This document shows, piece by piece, positions 40,409-48,013 of a stretch of DNA of 48,013 bases. Positions within the stretch are counted from its first letter, which is position 1, and the number at the start of each line of letters is the position of its first letter. Source of the stretch: Nocardia sp. NRRL S-836 (lineage in GTDB: Bacteria; Actinomycetota; Actinomycetes; Mycobacteriales; Pseudonocardiaceae); the NCBI RefSeq assembly GCF_001279525.1, contig NZ_LGDY01000131.1, forward strand, positions 1 to 48,013, written 5' to 3'. A program made the translations under genes and the position numbers. A model generated the notes under the pieces. It ran no database searches. It saw only the letters and a program-made list of their open reading frames with translations, and was not told the DNA's origin.

Positions 40409-41490
40409 TGGAGTCCGTGGCTGACATGAGGGATCTCCTCTCCGGGCCGTCCGGGCTGGGCACCTCCGCTGCCCGGCTCGGGCGGCCCGAGGCCGTCTCC
40501 GCCGCCGCGGAGCCCGGCTACGCCGAACGCCCGTGGGGCGACGGCACCGCGCCGCCGATGTACGTGCCGGTCGTGGAACGCGAGAACGAGCTGCTCGCCG
40601 CCGCCGTGGACGAGCGGCTGGTGGCGTGGGCGGAGAGCTGCGGGTTCGACGAGCCGGAACGGTTCCTGGGCGGCCGGTTCGGCCGCCTCGCCGTGCTCAC
40701 CCACGTCGACACCGACGACGTCGAGCAGCTGCTGATCGCGGCGAAGCTGAACGCCGCGTGGTGGGCGGCGGACGACCTCTACGCCGACAGCACCGAGATG
40801 GGTGCCGTCCCCGAGGAGCTGCCGCCGCGGCTGGCGCTGGCGATGGCCGCGATGGACCCGGTGGCCCCGGCCGCCGAGTTCACGGTGGAGCTGGAGGAGG
40901 TGCTGGGCGACGACCCCGTGCTCGTCGGACTGCGGTCCGGCATCGCGCACCTCGCGTCGCGCTCCACGGCGACCATCGTGCAGCGGGTGTGTTACTCCAC
41001 CTTCGCGATGTTCGTCTCGTGGGGTGCTTACGCAGCGTGGCGACACACGGGCTCGTACCCGCCCGCGTGGCAGTACCTCGCGACGCGGCAGCACGACACG
41101 TTCTACACATCGATGACTCTGATCGACGCCGTCGGCGGCTATGAGGTGCCGGCACCCCTTTACTACGACCCGCGCGTGCGGCAGCTGCTGACCGCGGCGG
41201 GCACGGCGTCGGTGATGGTCAACGACCTCGTGTCGGTGGAGAAGGACGCGGCCGACGAGAAGCCGGTGTGCAACATGGTGCTGCAGATCGCGGCGGACCG
41301 GCGGTGCTCGATGGCCGAGGCCGTGGAGCGGACGGTCGAGCTGCACAACCAGCTCGTGCGGGACTTCGAGGCGGGGCACCGGGCGTTGCTGGCAGTGCCG
41401 TCGGTGGAGCTGCACCGGTTCCTGAAGGGTGTGAAGGCCTGGATGGGCGGCGGGTTCGAGTGGCACACCACGCACCCGCGCTACCGGTAG
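40408..41490 (+). CDS. 2-methylisoborneol synthase (class I terpene cyclase)
   Basis: 360 aa. Cyclises 2-methylgeranyl diphosphate to the earthy odorant 2-methylisoborneol. Metal site 1 is Asp122-Asp123 in WWAADDLYADS. Metal site 2 is NDLVSVEKD (Asn272, Ser276, with Asp280 where Glu is common in the NSE triad). The Pro-rich N-terminal extension seen in the S. coelicolor enzyme is short here. Paired with its substrate-supplying methyltransferase, but no cyclic-nucleotide-binding (EshA-like) gene is adjacent. Its 3' end is 1 bp from the convergent WYL gene. Confidence 0.92.
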   Translation: MESVADMRDLLSGPSGLGTSAARLGRPEAVSAAAEPGYAERPWGDGTAPPMYVPVVERENELLAAAVDERLVAWAESCGFDEPERFLGGRFGRLAVLTHVDTDDVEQLLIAAKLNAAWWAADDLYADSTEMGAVPEELPPRLALAMAAMDPVAPAAEFTVELEEVLGDDPVLVGLRSGIAHLASRSTATIVQRVCYSTFAMFVSWGAYAAWRHTGSYPPAWQYLATRQHDTFYTSMTLIDAVGGYEVPAPLYYDPRVRQLLTAAGTASVMVNDLVSVEKDAADEKPVCNMVLQIAADRRCSMAEAVERTVELHNQLVRDFEAGHRALLAVPSVELHRFLKGVKAWMGGGFEWHTTHPRYR

Positions 41491-41491
41491 G

Positions 41492-42457
41492 TCACCGGTA
41501 GCGGGCGGCGATCGCGGCGGCCCGGTCGCGCAGCGCGGTGCGCAACCACGGCGGGTCCAGGGCCTCCGCGTTCGCGCCGAGCTGCCACAGCGCCCACTCG
41601 GCGTGCCACGCGTCCTGGAAGGTGGCCGCCGCGGTGAGCCAGCCGTCCGCGCCGGGCTGTTCGGTGTGGACGGTCAGTGCCGTGTCCACGAGCTGTGCGT
41701 GGTTCGCCGGGTCGAGGCGCAGCCGCACGCTCGTCTGCTCGCCGCCGGTGCGGAACCGGGCGCCGCGTTCCTGCCAGGTGCGGTCCAGGTCGACGTGGTC
41801 GGGACGGTCCGCGGGTTCGTCGAGCTCCGCCGCGGCCCTGATGCGGGACAACCGGTACGTGCGGTCCGCACCGTCCTTCGTGGCCAGCAGGTAGCCCTGG
41901 TCGCGCACGGTGACCAGGCCGATCGGGTCGACCGTGCGCCACTGCGGCCGCTGGTCCCCGGCGGCGTAGTGGATCTTGAGCTTGTGGCCGGCGAACACCG
42001 CGCGCCGGAGCTCGGTGACGACGGCGTCGGGGATCTCCTCGATGGTGGTGCGGCGCTCCAGCAGGTCGGTCCCGGGGTCGATGAGCAGGCGCTGCGCCTT
42101 CCCGGCCGCCGCGTCGCGGTAGCTCTCCGGCAACGCGTCGGTGACCTTGAGCACCGCCGACGCCAGCGCCGAGCCCAGCCCGAACACCTGCGCGCCCCGC
42201 CGTGAGCCGGCGATCAGCAACGCGAGCGCCTCGTCGTGGTTCAGGCCGGTGAGCTCGGTCCGGAAACCGGGCAGCAACGCGAACCCGCCGTTGCGGCCGC
42301 GTTCGGCGTAGATCGGGACACCGGCGCTCGACAGCGCCTCGACGTCACGCAGCACTGTGCGCGTGGAGACCTCGAGCTCCCGGGCGATCGTGGTGGCGGA
42401 CAACCTCCCGCGGTGGCGCAGCAGCAGGACCAGCTTCACCAGGCGATCGGCGCGCAT
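41492..42457 (-). CDS. YafY-type HTH-WYL transcriptional regulator
   Basis: 321 aa from ATG 42457. N-terminal HTH_11 domain (RLVKLVLLLRHRGRLSATTIARELEVSTRTVLRDVEALSSAGVPIYAERGRNGGF), WYL domain at about 140-220 (KLKIHYAAGDQRPQWRTVDPIGLVTVRDQGYLLATKDG) and WCX C-terminal domain. Divergent from ridA with a 31-bp dyad between the starts, suggesting joint control by this protein. WYL domains bind nucleotide-like or nucleic-acid ligands. Confidence 0.9.
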   Translation of the reverse strand: MRADRLVKLVLLLRHRGRLSATTIARELEVSTRTVLRDVEALSSAGVPIYAERGRNGGFALLPGFRTELTGLNHDEALALLIAGSRRGAQVFGLGSALASAVLKVTDALPESYRDAAAGKAQRLLIDPGTDLLERRTTIEEIPDAVVTELRRAVFAGHKLKIHYAAGDQRPQWRTVDPIGLVTVRDQGYLLATKDGADRTYRLSRIRAAAELDEPADRPDHVDLDRTWQERGARFRTGGEQTSVRLRLDPANHAQLVDTALTVHTEQPGADGWLTAAATFQDAWHAEWALWQLGANAEALDPPWLRTALRDRAAAIAARYR

Positions 42458-42471
42458 GCCCGAACCGTACG

Positions 42472-42502
42472 GCAATACGTGACACAGGATGTCGTGTATT
42501 GC
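42472..42502. promoter_or_regulatory. Dyad operator between WYL regulator and ridA
   Basis: GCAATACGTGACA and TGTCGTGTATTGC flank CAGGA; 11 of 13 arm positions are complementary. The dyad lies 14 bp from the regulator start and 28 bp from the ridA start, a suitable site for control of both. Confidence 0.65.
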
Positions 42503-42530
42503 TTGCGAGGCTGCTGCCCAGGTCGAACGA

Positions 42531-42944
42531 ATGGAGCTGGACGTGGCAGTGGAACGAACCGCCGTCAACCCGTGGGAGTGGTCGGCGGCGCTGGGGTACA
42601 GCCAGGGGGAGGTCGTGTCCGGCGTCGAGCGGACGCTGTACTGCTCGGGGCAGGCAGCGATGAGTGCCTCCGGCAAGCCGGAGCACGCGGGGGACATGGC
42701 CGCGCAGCTGGCGTTGAGCCTGGACAACCTGGATGCGGTGCTGGGCACCGCCGGGATGTCACCGGCGAACCTCGTGCGGCTGACGGTGTACACGACGGAC
42801 GTGGACGAGCTGTTCGCGCACTACGGGGTGCTGGCGGGCCGGCTGGCGGCCGCGGGCGTCGTACCGGCGACGACGGTGCTCGGGGTGACGCGGCTGGCGC
42901 TGCCCGAGCTGCTGGTGGAGCTGGAGGGGATCGCGGTGGCGTGA
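42531..42944 (+). CDS. RidA family protein
   Basis: 137 aa from ATG 42531; upstream in-frame starts fall within the operator. RidA-like trimeric fold: VERTLYCSGQAAMSASGKPEHAGDMAAQLALSLDNLDAVLGTAGMSPANLVRLTVYTTDVDEL and VLGVTRLALPELLVELEGIAVA. Canonical RidA deaminates reactive enamine/imine intermediates using an Arg near residue 105; here the equivalent region reads TRLALPELL, so it has an Arg but a Leu-Ala context that may mark a non-canonical Rid subgroup. Pairing with a YafY-type regulator is seen in other actinomycetes. Confidence 0.87.
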   Translation: MELDVAVERTAVNPWEWSAALGYSQGEVVSGVERTLYCSGQAAMSASGKPEHAGDMAAQLALSLDNLDAVLGTAGMSPANLVRLTVYTTDVDELFAHYGVLAGRLAAAGVVPATTVLGVTRLALPELLVELEGIAVA

Positions 42945-42949
42945 CGCGA

Positions 42950-42989
42950 CCCGGGCTGCTCGCCGCGGGAGAACGGCGAGCAGCCCGGG
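42950..42989. terminator. Perfect 16-bp hairpin after ridA
   Basis: 42950-42965 and 42974-42989 are perfectly complementary with an 8-nt loop, between ridA (stop 42944) and the convergent gene ending at 43003. It probably works in both directions. Confidence 0.85.
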
Positions 42990-43002
42990 CCGGGTGTGGT
43001 GC

Positions 43003-43281
43003 TCAGGTCAGGCGGCGGCGCAGCTCCGGCAGGAACTCCGGGTCCTCCGCGACGAGGCGGGCGGCGTCCAGCTCACGCGGGACCGAGGTGTTCGGCTCGC
43101 GGTCGAGCAGGTAGCGGATGATCTCACCGACCAGGGTGGGCTCATCGGGTTCGACCAGCGCGAGGTCGTCGAAGAAACCCTCGGACAGGACCACGTGGTG
43201 CCTGGTCGTCTCGGCGCCCTCGTGCACTTCGGCGGCGTACTCGTGGGCGGCCATCGGCATGATTCGAACGTCCGTGCTCAT
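43003..43281 (-). CDS. Hypothetical protein (92 aa)
   Basis: 92 aa, start ATG 43281. Helical-looking acidic protein; the C-terminal half has the regular spacing of a helix bundle (EPTLVGEIIRYLLDREPNTSVPRELDAARLVAEDPEFLPELRRRL). The N-terminal half has a short beta-like VRIMPMAAHEYAAEVHEG. No family recognised; codon use matches the neighbours. Divergent from the endonuclease-V-like gene. Confidence 0.7.
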   Translation of the reverse strand: MSTDVRIMPMAAHEYAAEVHEGAETTRHHVVLSEGFFDDLALVEPDEPTLVGEIIRYLLDREPNTSVPRELDAARLVAEDPEFLPELRRRLT

Positions 43282-43358
43282 GCCGGTCGGCTACCCGTGG
43301 CGGTGTTTCGAAAACATCCGCCGGGATTGCGCGGCGGCTGCGCGGGTACGCCTCTACC

Positions 43359-43832
43359 GTGCAGACCTTCTTGCCCTACCAGGACTTCACCTTCACGGCC
43401 CGCGTGCTCGACCAGCGCAGGCTCGGCAAGCAACGCGTCGAGACCCTGCAGGTGCAGCGGGCGTTGATCGTGCCCGGCCACGGCTGGCGGCACCACCCGG
43501 CCGTGCGGATGTGGGCCGGGTACGAGGAGGCGCTCGTCCGGTACGGGATCGAGGTCTGCGCGCAGTGGCGTGCGGGCGGCTACCGCGACACGTGCGAGGC
43601 GACCATGCGGTCGGACCTGGGGCGGGCGAAGGAGATCACGGTCGTGCGCACTCAGGAGGAGCTGGCCGCGGCCGGGGACCTGCCGTGGTGGCTGGGTGAC
43701 GAGGAACTCCACCGCAGCCACCGGTCGGCGTTGGTCCGCAAGGACCCGGCGTTCTACCGGAGGTTCTTCCCGGACGTGCCCGACGACCTGCCGTACGTGT
43801 GGCCGAAGTCGGACCGGGAGGTCCGGGTCTGA
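43359..43832 (+). CDS. MSMEG_6728-like / pyrimidine-dimer DNA glycosylase-type protein
   Basis: 157 aa from GTG 43359. The N-terminus MQTFLPYQDFTFTARVLDQRRLGKQRVETLQV, then GWRHHPAVRMWAGYEEALVRYG and the C-terminal HRSHRSALVRKDPAFYRRFFP match the actinobacterial family related to T4 endonuclease V, which removes UV-induced pyrimidine dimers and nicks DNA. In T4 enzyme the N-terminal residue acts as nucleophile; the GTG start at residue 1 fits. No Shine-Dalgarno sequence is obvious, so it may be leaderless. Activity is not established for this family. Confidence 0.75.
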   Translation: MQTFLPYQDFTFTARVLDQRRLGKQRVETLQVQRALIVPGHGWRHHPAVRMWAGYEEALVRYGIEVCAQWRAGGYRDTCEATMRSDLGRAKEITVVRTQEELAAAGDLPWWLGDEELHRSHRSALVRKDPAFYRRFFPDVPDDLPYVWPKSDREVRV

Positions 43833-43835
43833 CGG

Positions 43836-43991
43836 TCAGTCCGGCGGTTCGGGCGCGTCGGGCTCGTCCTGCGGCACCTCGGGCTCGGTGTCGTTGCGCT
43901 CCGGCGAGACGTCCGGTTCGGGCGTGTCGAGGTCGCCCAGGTCGGGAGTGCCCGGCGAGTGCGGGGCCTCCGGGTTCACGGGATCGGTCAT
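43836..43991 (-). CDS. Small acidic Pro-rich protein (51 aa)
   Basis: 51 aa from ATG 43991, beginning MTDPVNPEAPHSPGTPDLGD and ending PEPPD. Almost no hydrophobic residues; Asp/Glu/Pro dominate, predicting an intrinsically disordered acidic peptide. It fills the gap between two real genes, and its stop is 4 bp from the end of the convergent gene. No family recognised. A weak ribosome-binding site makes it a moderate call. Confidence 0.5.
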   Translation of the reverse strand: MTDPVNPEAPHSPGTPDLGDLDTPEPDVSPERNDTEPEVPQDEPDAPEPPD

Positions 43992-44023
43992 GCGGCCTGG
44001 TTACCCTGCGGCCGGGTGACCAA

Positions 44024-44320
44024 TCAGCCCGCCGTGAAGTTCTCCGCCACCTCGGCCTCCAGCGCCCGCAGCGCGTCGTCGCCGCCGGTGTCGTCCGGCA
44101 GGCGCAGCTCGACCTCGCTGGTGCCCGCGCCGCCCTGCTCCACGCGCAGGTAAGCGCACTGTTCGTCGTTGCGGCGCCATTCGAGCGTGCGTTCGTCGGT
44201 GTTCACGACGATCTCGCACGTGCGCAGCGAAGGCGGCAGCCACGCGAGCGCGCGCGTGTCGTCCGAAGCGGTGTTGAACACAATGTCGGCGTCGGCCTGC
44301 ATCGTGCGTGTGGCAGTCAT
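44024..44320 (-). CDS. Hypothetical protein (98 aa)
   Basis: 98 aa from ATG 44320. Begins MTATRTMQADADIVFNTASD, then beta-alternating segments (RTCEIVVNTDERTLEWRR, CAYLRVEQGGAGTSEVELRLP) and a C-terminal helix (DALRALEAEVAENF). The opening resembles truncated START/SRPBCC-like proteins, but too little is present for a call. It lies 25 bp downstream of the esterase gene on the same strand and could be the last member of the ABC-transporter operon. Confidence 0.65.
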   Translation of the reverse strand: MTATRTMQADADIVFNTASDDTRALAWLPPSLRTCEIVVNTDERTLEWRRNDEQCAYLRVEQGGAGTSEVELRLPDDTGGDDALRALEAEVAENFTAG

Positions 44321-44345
44321 GTCGCCTTGGTACCCACGTGAGCGG

Positions 44346-45230
44346 CTAAATCACCTTCCGCAGCCACTCCATTCGCGCCGCACGGGCCCGCCGGGACAGG
44401 ACGGCGTCGGGAACCAGCTGGTCGAAGCCGTGGCAGCCGCCCGGCCACACGTGCAGCTCGGCGTCCCCGCCGGTCCGCCAGATCCGTGCCGCGTAGTCGA
44501 CGGCCTCGTCGCGGAAGACGTCCACCGAGCCCACGTCCACGTACGTCGGCGGCAGGCCGGAGAGGTCGGTGGCACGGGCCGGTGCGGCGTACGGGGACAC
44601 GTCCGGCCCCCCTCGCGCGTCGCCGAGCAACGCCGTCCAGCCGGTGAGGTTGGACGCGCGGACCCACGTGGTTCCGGAGAGGAACTGGTGGCTGGACGGC
44701 GTCGCGCAGCGGTCGTCGAGCATCGGGCACATGAGCAGCTGGCCGCGGACGGCAGGGCCGCCGTGGTCGCGGGCCATGAGCGTCACCGCCGCCGCCAGGC
44801 CCCCACCCGCCGACGTGCCCGCGACCACCGGAGGCGGGAAGCCCACGCGTTGCATCCACGTCAGGGTCCGGTAGCAGTCCCGCACGGGCGCCGGGTGCGG
44901 GTGTTCGGGGGCCAGGCGGTACTCGGGGGAGACCAGCGTGACGCCGAGCTCCGAGACCCACTCCGCCAGCACGTGCAGGTCGGAGCGGCGCGTGCCCGCG
45001 ACCATGCCGCCGCCGTGCAGGTGCAGCACGGGCGGGCCGTCGAACCCGTTGGGGCGCAACACGAGGACGGGCACCCCGTCGGCGTCCTCCTCGGTGAACG
45101 TCACCGAGCCGTCCCGCGTGAGCTCGGCGTCGGTGACCACGCGTCCGGTCCGGCGGCGTTCCGCGATGCCCGCGGCCGTCAACGGCGGCCGCGTGAGGTC
45201 GGCCCGGGCCGCGATCTCCGGGTCGATCAC
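44346..45230 (-). CDS. HSL-type alpha/beta hydrolase (esterase)
   Basis: 294 aa from GTG 45230, which overlaps the permease stop (GTGA). Hormone-sensitive-lipase family: oxyanion motif HGGG (72-75), nucleophile Ser140 in GTSAGGG, catalytic Asp in the YVDVGSVDVFRDEAVDYA segment and His in GGCHGFDQL. No signal peptide, so cytosolic. Coupling to a sugar importer suggests it deacylates an imported, acylated sugar or short-chain ester, which is inference. Confidence 0.9.
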   Translation of the reverse strand: MIDPEIAARADLTRPPLTAAGIAERRRTGRVVTDAELTRDGSVTFTEEDADGVPVLVLRPNGFDGPPVLHLHGGGMVAGTRRSDLHVLAEWVSELGVTLVSPEYRLAPEHPHPAPVRDCYRTLTWMQRVGFPPPVVAGTSAGGGLAAAVTLMARDHGGPAVRGQLLMCPMLDDRCATPSSHQFLSGTTWVRASNLTGWTALLGDARGGPDVSPYAAPARATDLSGLPPTYVDVGSVDVFRDEAVDYAARIWRTGGDAELHVWPGGCHGFDQLVPDAVLSRRARAARMEWLRKVI

Positions 45231-46045
45231 CCCTTCACGCCCGTGTGTGCGAGACCCTCGATGAACTGCCGTTGCGCGAGCACGAACACGACGAGGATCG
45301 GGATGGCCGTCATGGTCGCGGCGGCGAGCTGGACGTTCCACATCGGACCGCCGTAGATGTCGACGAACTGCGTCAGCGCCTGCGGGAGGGTGAACATGTC
45401 GGGTGTGGAGAGGTAGACGATGGGTTCGAGGTAGAGGTTCCAGGAGTGCAGGAACGTGAAGATCGCGACCGCTCCGAGTGCCGGGCGGGACAGCGGTAGT
45501 GCGATCCGGTAGAAGATGCCGGCGCGGCCCAGGCCGTCCATGCGTGCGGCTTCTTCGAGCTCCGCGGGCAGGGCGAGGAAGAACTGGCGCATGATGAAGA
45601 TGGCGAGGACGCAGGGGGCGCCGAAGATCGGGACGATGATCAGCGGCCAGTGGGTGTTGGTGAGGCCGAGCTGCTGGAAGAGCTGGAACAGCGGCACGAT
45701 GGTGACTTCACTGGGGATGAGCAGGCCCGTCAGCACCACGACGAACAGTGCGTTGTGGCCGGGGAAGCGGATGCGCGCGAACGCGTATCCGGCCATCGCG
45801 GCCACCACCATCGTGCCGATGGTGACGATCACGGCGATGTAGAGGCTGTTCCAGTACTGCTGCCCGAACGGCTGCAGCTGGAAGACCTGCTCGTAGGTGG
45901 AGAACGTCCACTCGTCCGGCAGCAGCGACTCGGAGAAGATCTCGTTGATGGGTTTCATCGACGAGGTGACCATCCACCAGGTCGGGAACACGAACGGTAC
46001 GCACAGCAGGCAGAGCAGGCCGTAGAGCCACACCTTACGTTTCAT
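45227..46045 (-). CDS. Carbohydrate ABC transporter permease (MalG-like)
   Basis: 272 aa from ATG 46045. Six membrane helices with the EAA loop EEAARMDGLGRAGIFYRIALPLSRP about 90 residues from the C-terminus, the contact site for the ATPase. Belongs to the CUT1 inner-membrane subunits. It overlaps the MalF-like gene by 11 bp and the esterase by 4 bp, an unbroken operon. The ATPase subunit is not in the window; many actinomycete CUT1 systems share MsiK. Confidence 0.92.
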   Translation of the reverse strand: MKRKVWLYGLLCLLCVPFVFPTWWMVTSSMKPINEIFSESLLPDEWTFSTYEQVFQLQPFGQQYWNSLYIAVIVTIGTMVVAAMAGYAFARIRFPGHNALFVVVLTGLLIPSEVTIVPLFQLFQQLGLTNTHWPLIIVPIFGAPCVLAIFIMRQFFLALPAELEEAARMDGLGRAGIFYRIALPLSRPALGAVAIFTFLHSWNLYLEPIVYLSTPDMFTLPQALTQFVDIYGGPMWNVQLAAATMTAIPILVVFVLAQRQFIEGLAHTGVKG

Positions 46046-46922
46046 GGAGCACCCACTTCCGGCGCATCCGCCACTGCAGCAGCGTGAGGGCGGCGACGAT
46101 GACGAACAGCAGTACCGAGATCGTGGCGCCGTAGCCGAAGTGGTGGAACTGGAACGCTTGCTGGTACAGGTAGTAGATCAGGACGGTGGTGGAGGTGCCG
46201 GGGCCGCCCTGGGTGAGCACGGCGATCTGCGCGAACACCTGCAGCGAGCCGACGATGGTGATGATCGACGTGAGCAGGATCGTCGGGCTGATCAACGGGA
46301 TCGTGATCCGCCGGAACCGCGTCCACGCTCCGGCGCCGTCGAGCTTCGCGGCCTCGTACAGCGGTGCCGGGACCCCTTGCAGCGCTGCGAGGAACAGCAC
46401 CATGTTCAGGCCGACGTTCTTGACGACCTGGACGACGATGACCGAGACCATGGCGGTCGTGTCGCCGCGCAGCCAGTTCGGTCCGTCGATGCCGAAGAAC
46501 CCGAGCAGGCCGTTGACGCTGCCCTCCGGTTGCAGCATCAGCTGCCACACCAGCGTCCACGCCACCAGTGACACGAGCACGGGGGAGAAGAACAGGGTGC
46601 GGAACAGTGTGGTGCCGCGCAGTTTCTGGTTGAGCAGCACGGCGAGCAGCAAGGCCAGCGACAGGTTGAGCACCACCAGCCCGGCGGCGAACCAGGCCGT
46701 GGCCACGAGCGAGTCGCGCAGCTTGTCGTCGTTCAGGAGCCGTTCGTAGTTCTCCGCGCCGATGAACTCGAAGGTGCCGGCGAGGACGTTCCACTCGTTG
46801 AGGCTGTACCAGGCCACGAGCGCGAGCGGGATGAGCACGAACGCGAGGCTGCCCAGGAGTGCGGGCGCGACGAACAGGTAGCCGACCAGGTTGTCGCGCC
46901 TGCGGTGGGTCCAGAACGTCAC
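46035..46922 (-). CDS. Carbohydrate ABC transporter permease (MalF-like)
   Basis: 295 aa from GTG 46922, overlapping the binding-protein stop by 4 bp (GTGA). About six membrane helices beginning NLVGYLFVAPALLGSLAFVLIPL; EAA loop YEAAKLDGAGAWTRFRRITIPLISP. Forms the channel with the MalG-like subunit. The sugar specificity cannot be read from the sequence. Confidence 0.92.
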   Translation of the reverse strand: MTFWTHRRRDNLVGYLFVAPALLGSLAFVLIPLALVAWYSLNEWNVLAGTFEFIGAENYERLLNDDKLRDSLVATAWFAAGLVVLNLSLALLLAVLLNQKLRGTTLFRTLFFSPVLVSLVAWTLVWQLMLQPEGSVNGLLGFFGIDGPNWLRGDTTAMVSVIVVQVVKNVGLNMVLFLAALQGVPAPLYEAAKLDGAGAWTRFRRITIPLISPTILLTSIITIVGSLQVFAQIAVLTQGGPGTSTTVLIYYLYQQAFQFHHFGYGATISVLLFVIVAALTLLQWRMRRKWVLHET

Positions 46923-48013
46923 GAGCGCTCCAGCAACGGCTTGATCTTCGCGCACACGTCGTCGAGCACCTGTCCGATGTTGGCGTCCGGTTTCCACAGC
47001 GGGTCGAGTGCCGCGCGGATGGTCTGGTTGAGCTCTTCCTGGCCTCGGTGGCTGGGTTTGACCACGCCCTTGCTGATGCCGTCGATCACGACCGCCTGCA
47101 GTTGCTCCGGTTTGATCAGCGGGTTGCTCTTGGCCAGGGTCTGGGCGTTGAGCAGCGACGAGCGCGCCGGTGGGAAGAACTGTGCGAGTTTCGCGGAGTT
47201 GGTGGTGTTGGTGAGGAAGCCGAGGAAGTCGGCGGCGGCGTCGGCGTTCTTCGAGCGCTTGAGCACGCCGACTCCGGCTTGCCCGATCACCGCGTAGTCG
47301 CCCTTGGGGCCCTTGGGCAGGGGCAGCAGCGTCCAGCCGAACTTGGCGTCCTTCAGTCCGCCGGCGCGCGAGATCTGGCTGACGGCCATGGCGGCGTTGC
47401 CGGCGAAGAAGTCGACGGTGGTGCCGGGGCCGGGGATGGCGTTGTCGGTGAAGATCGCTTTGTGGATGAACGTCATGGCGTCGTTCATCTCGGGGCTGGC
47501 GAACCCGCACTGCTTGCCGTCGTCGCTCCAGGCGGTGGCGCCCCAGCCGCGCCAGATCGCCGAGAGCACCGCCCAGTTCTGGTATTTGAAGTCGGGCAGC
47601 ACGAGGTTCTTGCCGGACGCCGCGGTGACGGCTTGTTCCCAGGTCGTGGGTAGTTGTGTGACGAGGTCGGTGTTGACGAACAGGCCGAAGGGGGAGGTGG
47701 AGAACGGGTAGGCGTAGAGCTCGCCGTCCTTCTCCCACAACTTCGTGGCGGAGGGTACGAGTTCGTCGGCTTTCTCGACCTTGGTCTTGATGGGGGCGAG
47801 GGCGCCGGAGGAGACGAAGTCGGGGGCGGACTCTTCGAGCAGCCAGGCGAGGTCGGGTGCGTTGCCGCCGGCGATCTGGGTGGTGAGGGTGGTGGTGTAG
47901 CCGTCGGCGGGGATGGAGTCGAACTTGATCTCGGTGATGTCCGGGTGGGCGGCTTTGTACTCGGTGGCGATGTCGTTGAGCAGTGTGAGGTGGGCCTGGT
48001 TGGCGGTCCACAC
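46919..48013 (-). CDS. Extracellular sugar-binding lipoprotein of the ABC importer (5' end off the window)
   Basis: 364 residues visible; the N-terminus with signal peptide and lipobox lies beyond the right edge, and the first visible GTG is more likely an internal Val. Family 1 solute-binding protein: NDIATEYKAAHPDITEIKFDSIP, APDLAWLLEESAPDFV, YAYPFSTSPFGLFVNTDLV, TWEQAVTAA, FFAGNAAMAVSQISRAGGL and the C-terminal helices. It delivers sugar to the two coupled permeases. The promoter and any regulator are outside the window. Confidence 0.9.
   Translation of the reverse strand: MWTANQAHLTLLNDIATEYKAAHPDITEIKFDSIPADGYTTTLTTQIAGGNAPDLAWLLEESAPDFVSSGALAPIKTKVEKADELVPSATKLWEKDGELYAYPFSTSPFGLFVNTDLVTQLPTTWEQAVTAASGKNLVLPDFKYQNWAVLSAIWRGWGATAWSDDGKQCGFASPEMNDAMTFIHKAIFTDNAIPGPGTTVDFFAGNAAMAVSQISRAGGLKDAKFGWTLLPLPKGPKGDYAVIGQAGVGVLKRSKNADAAADFLGFLTNTTNSAKLAQFFPPARSSLLNAQTLAKSNPLIKPEQLQAVVIDGISKGVVKPSHRGQEELNQTIRAALDPLWKPDANIGQVLDDVCAKIKPLLERS

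Noticed and set aside
46045..48011. Extension of the MalF-like permease to 658 aa by a start near 48011
   Set aside because: The extra N-terminal sequence is an out-of-frame reading of the binding-protein gene; the GTGA overlap at 46919-46922 gives a normal permease length.

Overview
The window is high-GC DNA with abundant GTG starts, stop/start overlaps and actinobacterial families: an SsgA-like sporulation protein, XRE-DUF397 pairs, a GylR-type glycerol regulon, EspG/PPE-type ESX genes and a 2-methylisoborneol operon. This points to a filamentous actinomycete. The PPE-EspG-YbaB cluster and general gene style suggest Pseudonocardiales (Lentzea/Saccharothrix/Actinosynnema-like), but that assignment is inference. 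No rRNA, tRNA, CRISPR array, insertion sequence or prophage was recognised.

Layout. 1-12.4 kb (all minus): two head-to-tail paralogous type VII (ESX) substrate clusters. Each runs small helical protein > PPE-like WxG protein > EspG chaperone > YbaB/EbfC-like protein with an acidic tail > helical/EspC-like substrates with very long Pro/Gly-rich tails. No EccB/C/D/E or mycosin gene is present, so the secretion machine must be encoded elsewhere. The regions upstream of the two lead genes share short conserved blocks at identical offsets over about 250 bp, including a CRP-like site and a LacI/CebR-like half-palindromic box. 12.8-19.4 kb: a sulfite-oxidase-like molybdoenzyme coupled to an MFS exporter, a secreted M9 collagenase, a LysR regulator and an aminopeptidase P. 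19.4-25.9 kb: glycerol regulon, with glpK1-gylR leftward and glpF-glpK2-glpD rightward, and a candidate GylR operator repeated in the divergent region.

26.2-31.7 kb: XRE/DUF397 pair, M20 amidohydrolase, SsgA-family protein, pirin, ZapE-like ATPase and a single-domain voltage-gated cation channel whose filter resembles Ca2+-selective types. 31.8-36.5 kb: a large secreted double beta-helix protein, then a divergent TetR/SDR pair with three phased operators. 36.5-39.2 kb: TPR-CHAT protein whose catalytic Cys is replaced by Ala. 39.5-41.5 kb: geranyl-diphosphate methyltransferase plus 2-methylisoborneol synthase. 41.5-44.3 kb: WYL regulator/RidA pair with a shared dyad, then several small unknown proteins and an endonuclease-V-like protein. 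44.3-48 kb: a sugar ABC importer (binding protein, two permeases) translationally coupled to an HSL-type esterase, entering from the right edge.

Start codons were chosen from ribosome-binding sites, paralogue comparison or family length and are stated in each entry. Several promoters look leaderless. The most interesting material is the duplicated ESX substrate clusters with their conserved upstream module, the Ca2+-channel-like filter, and the Cys-less CHAT protein.
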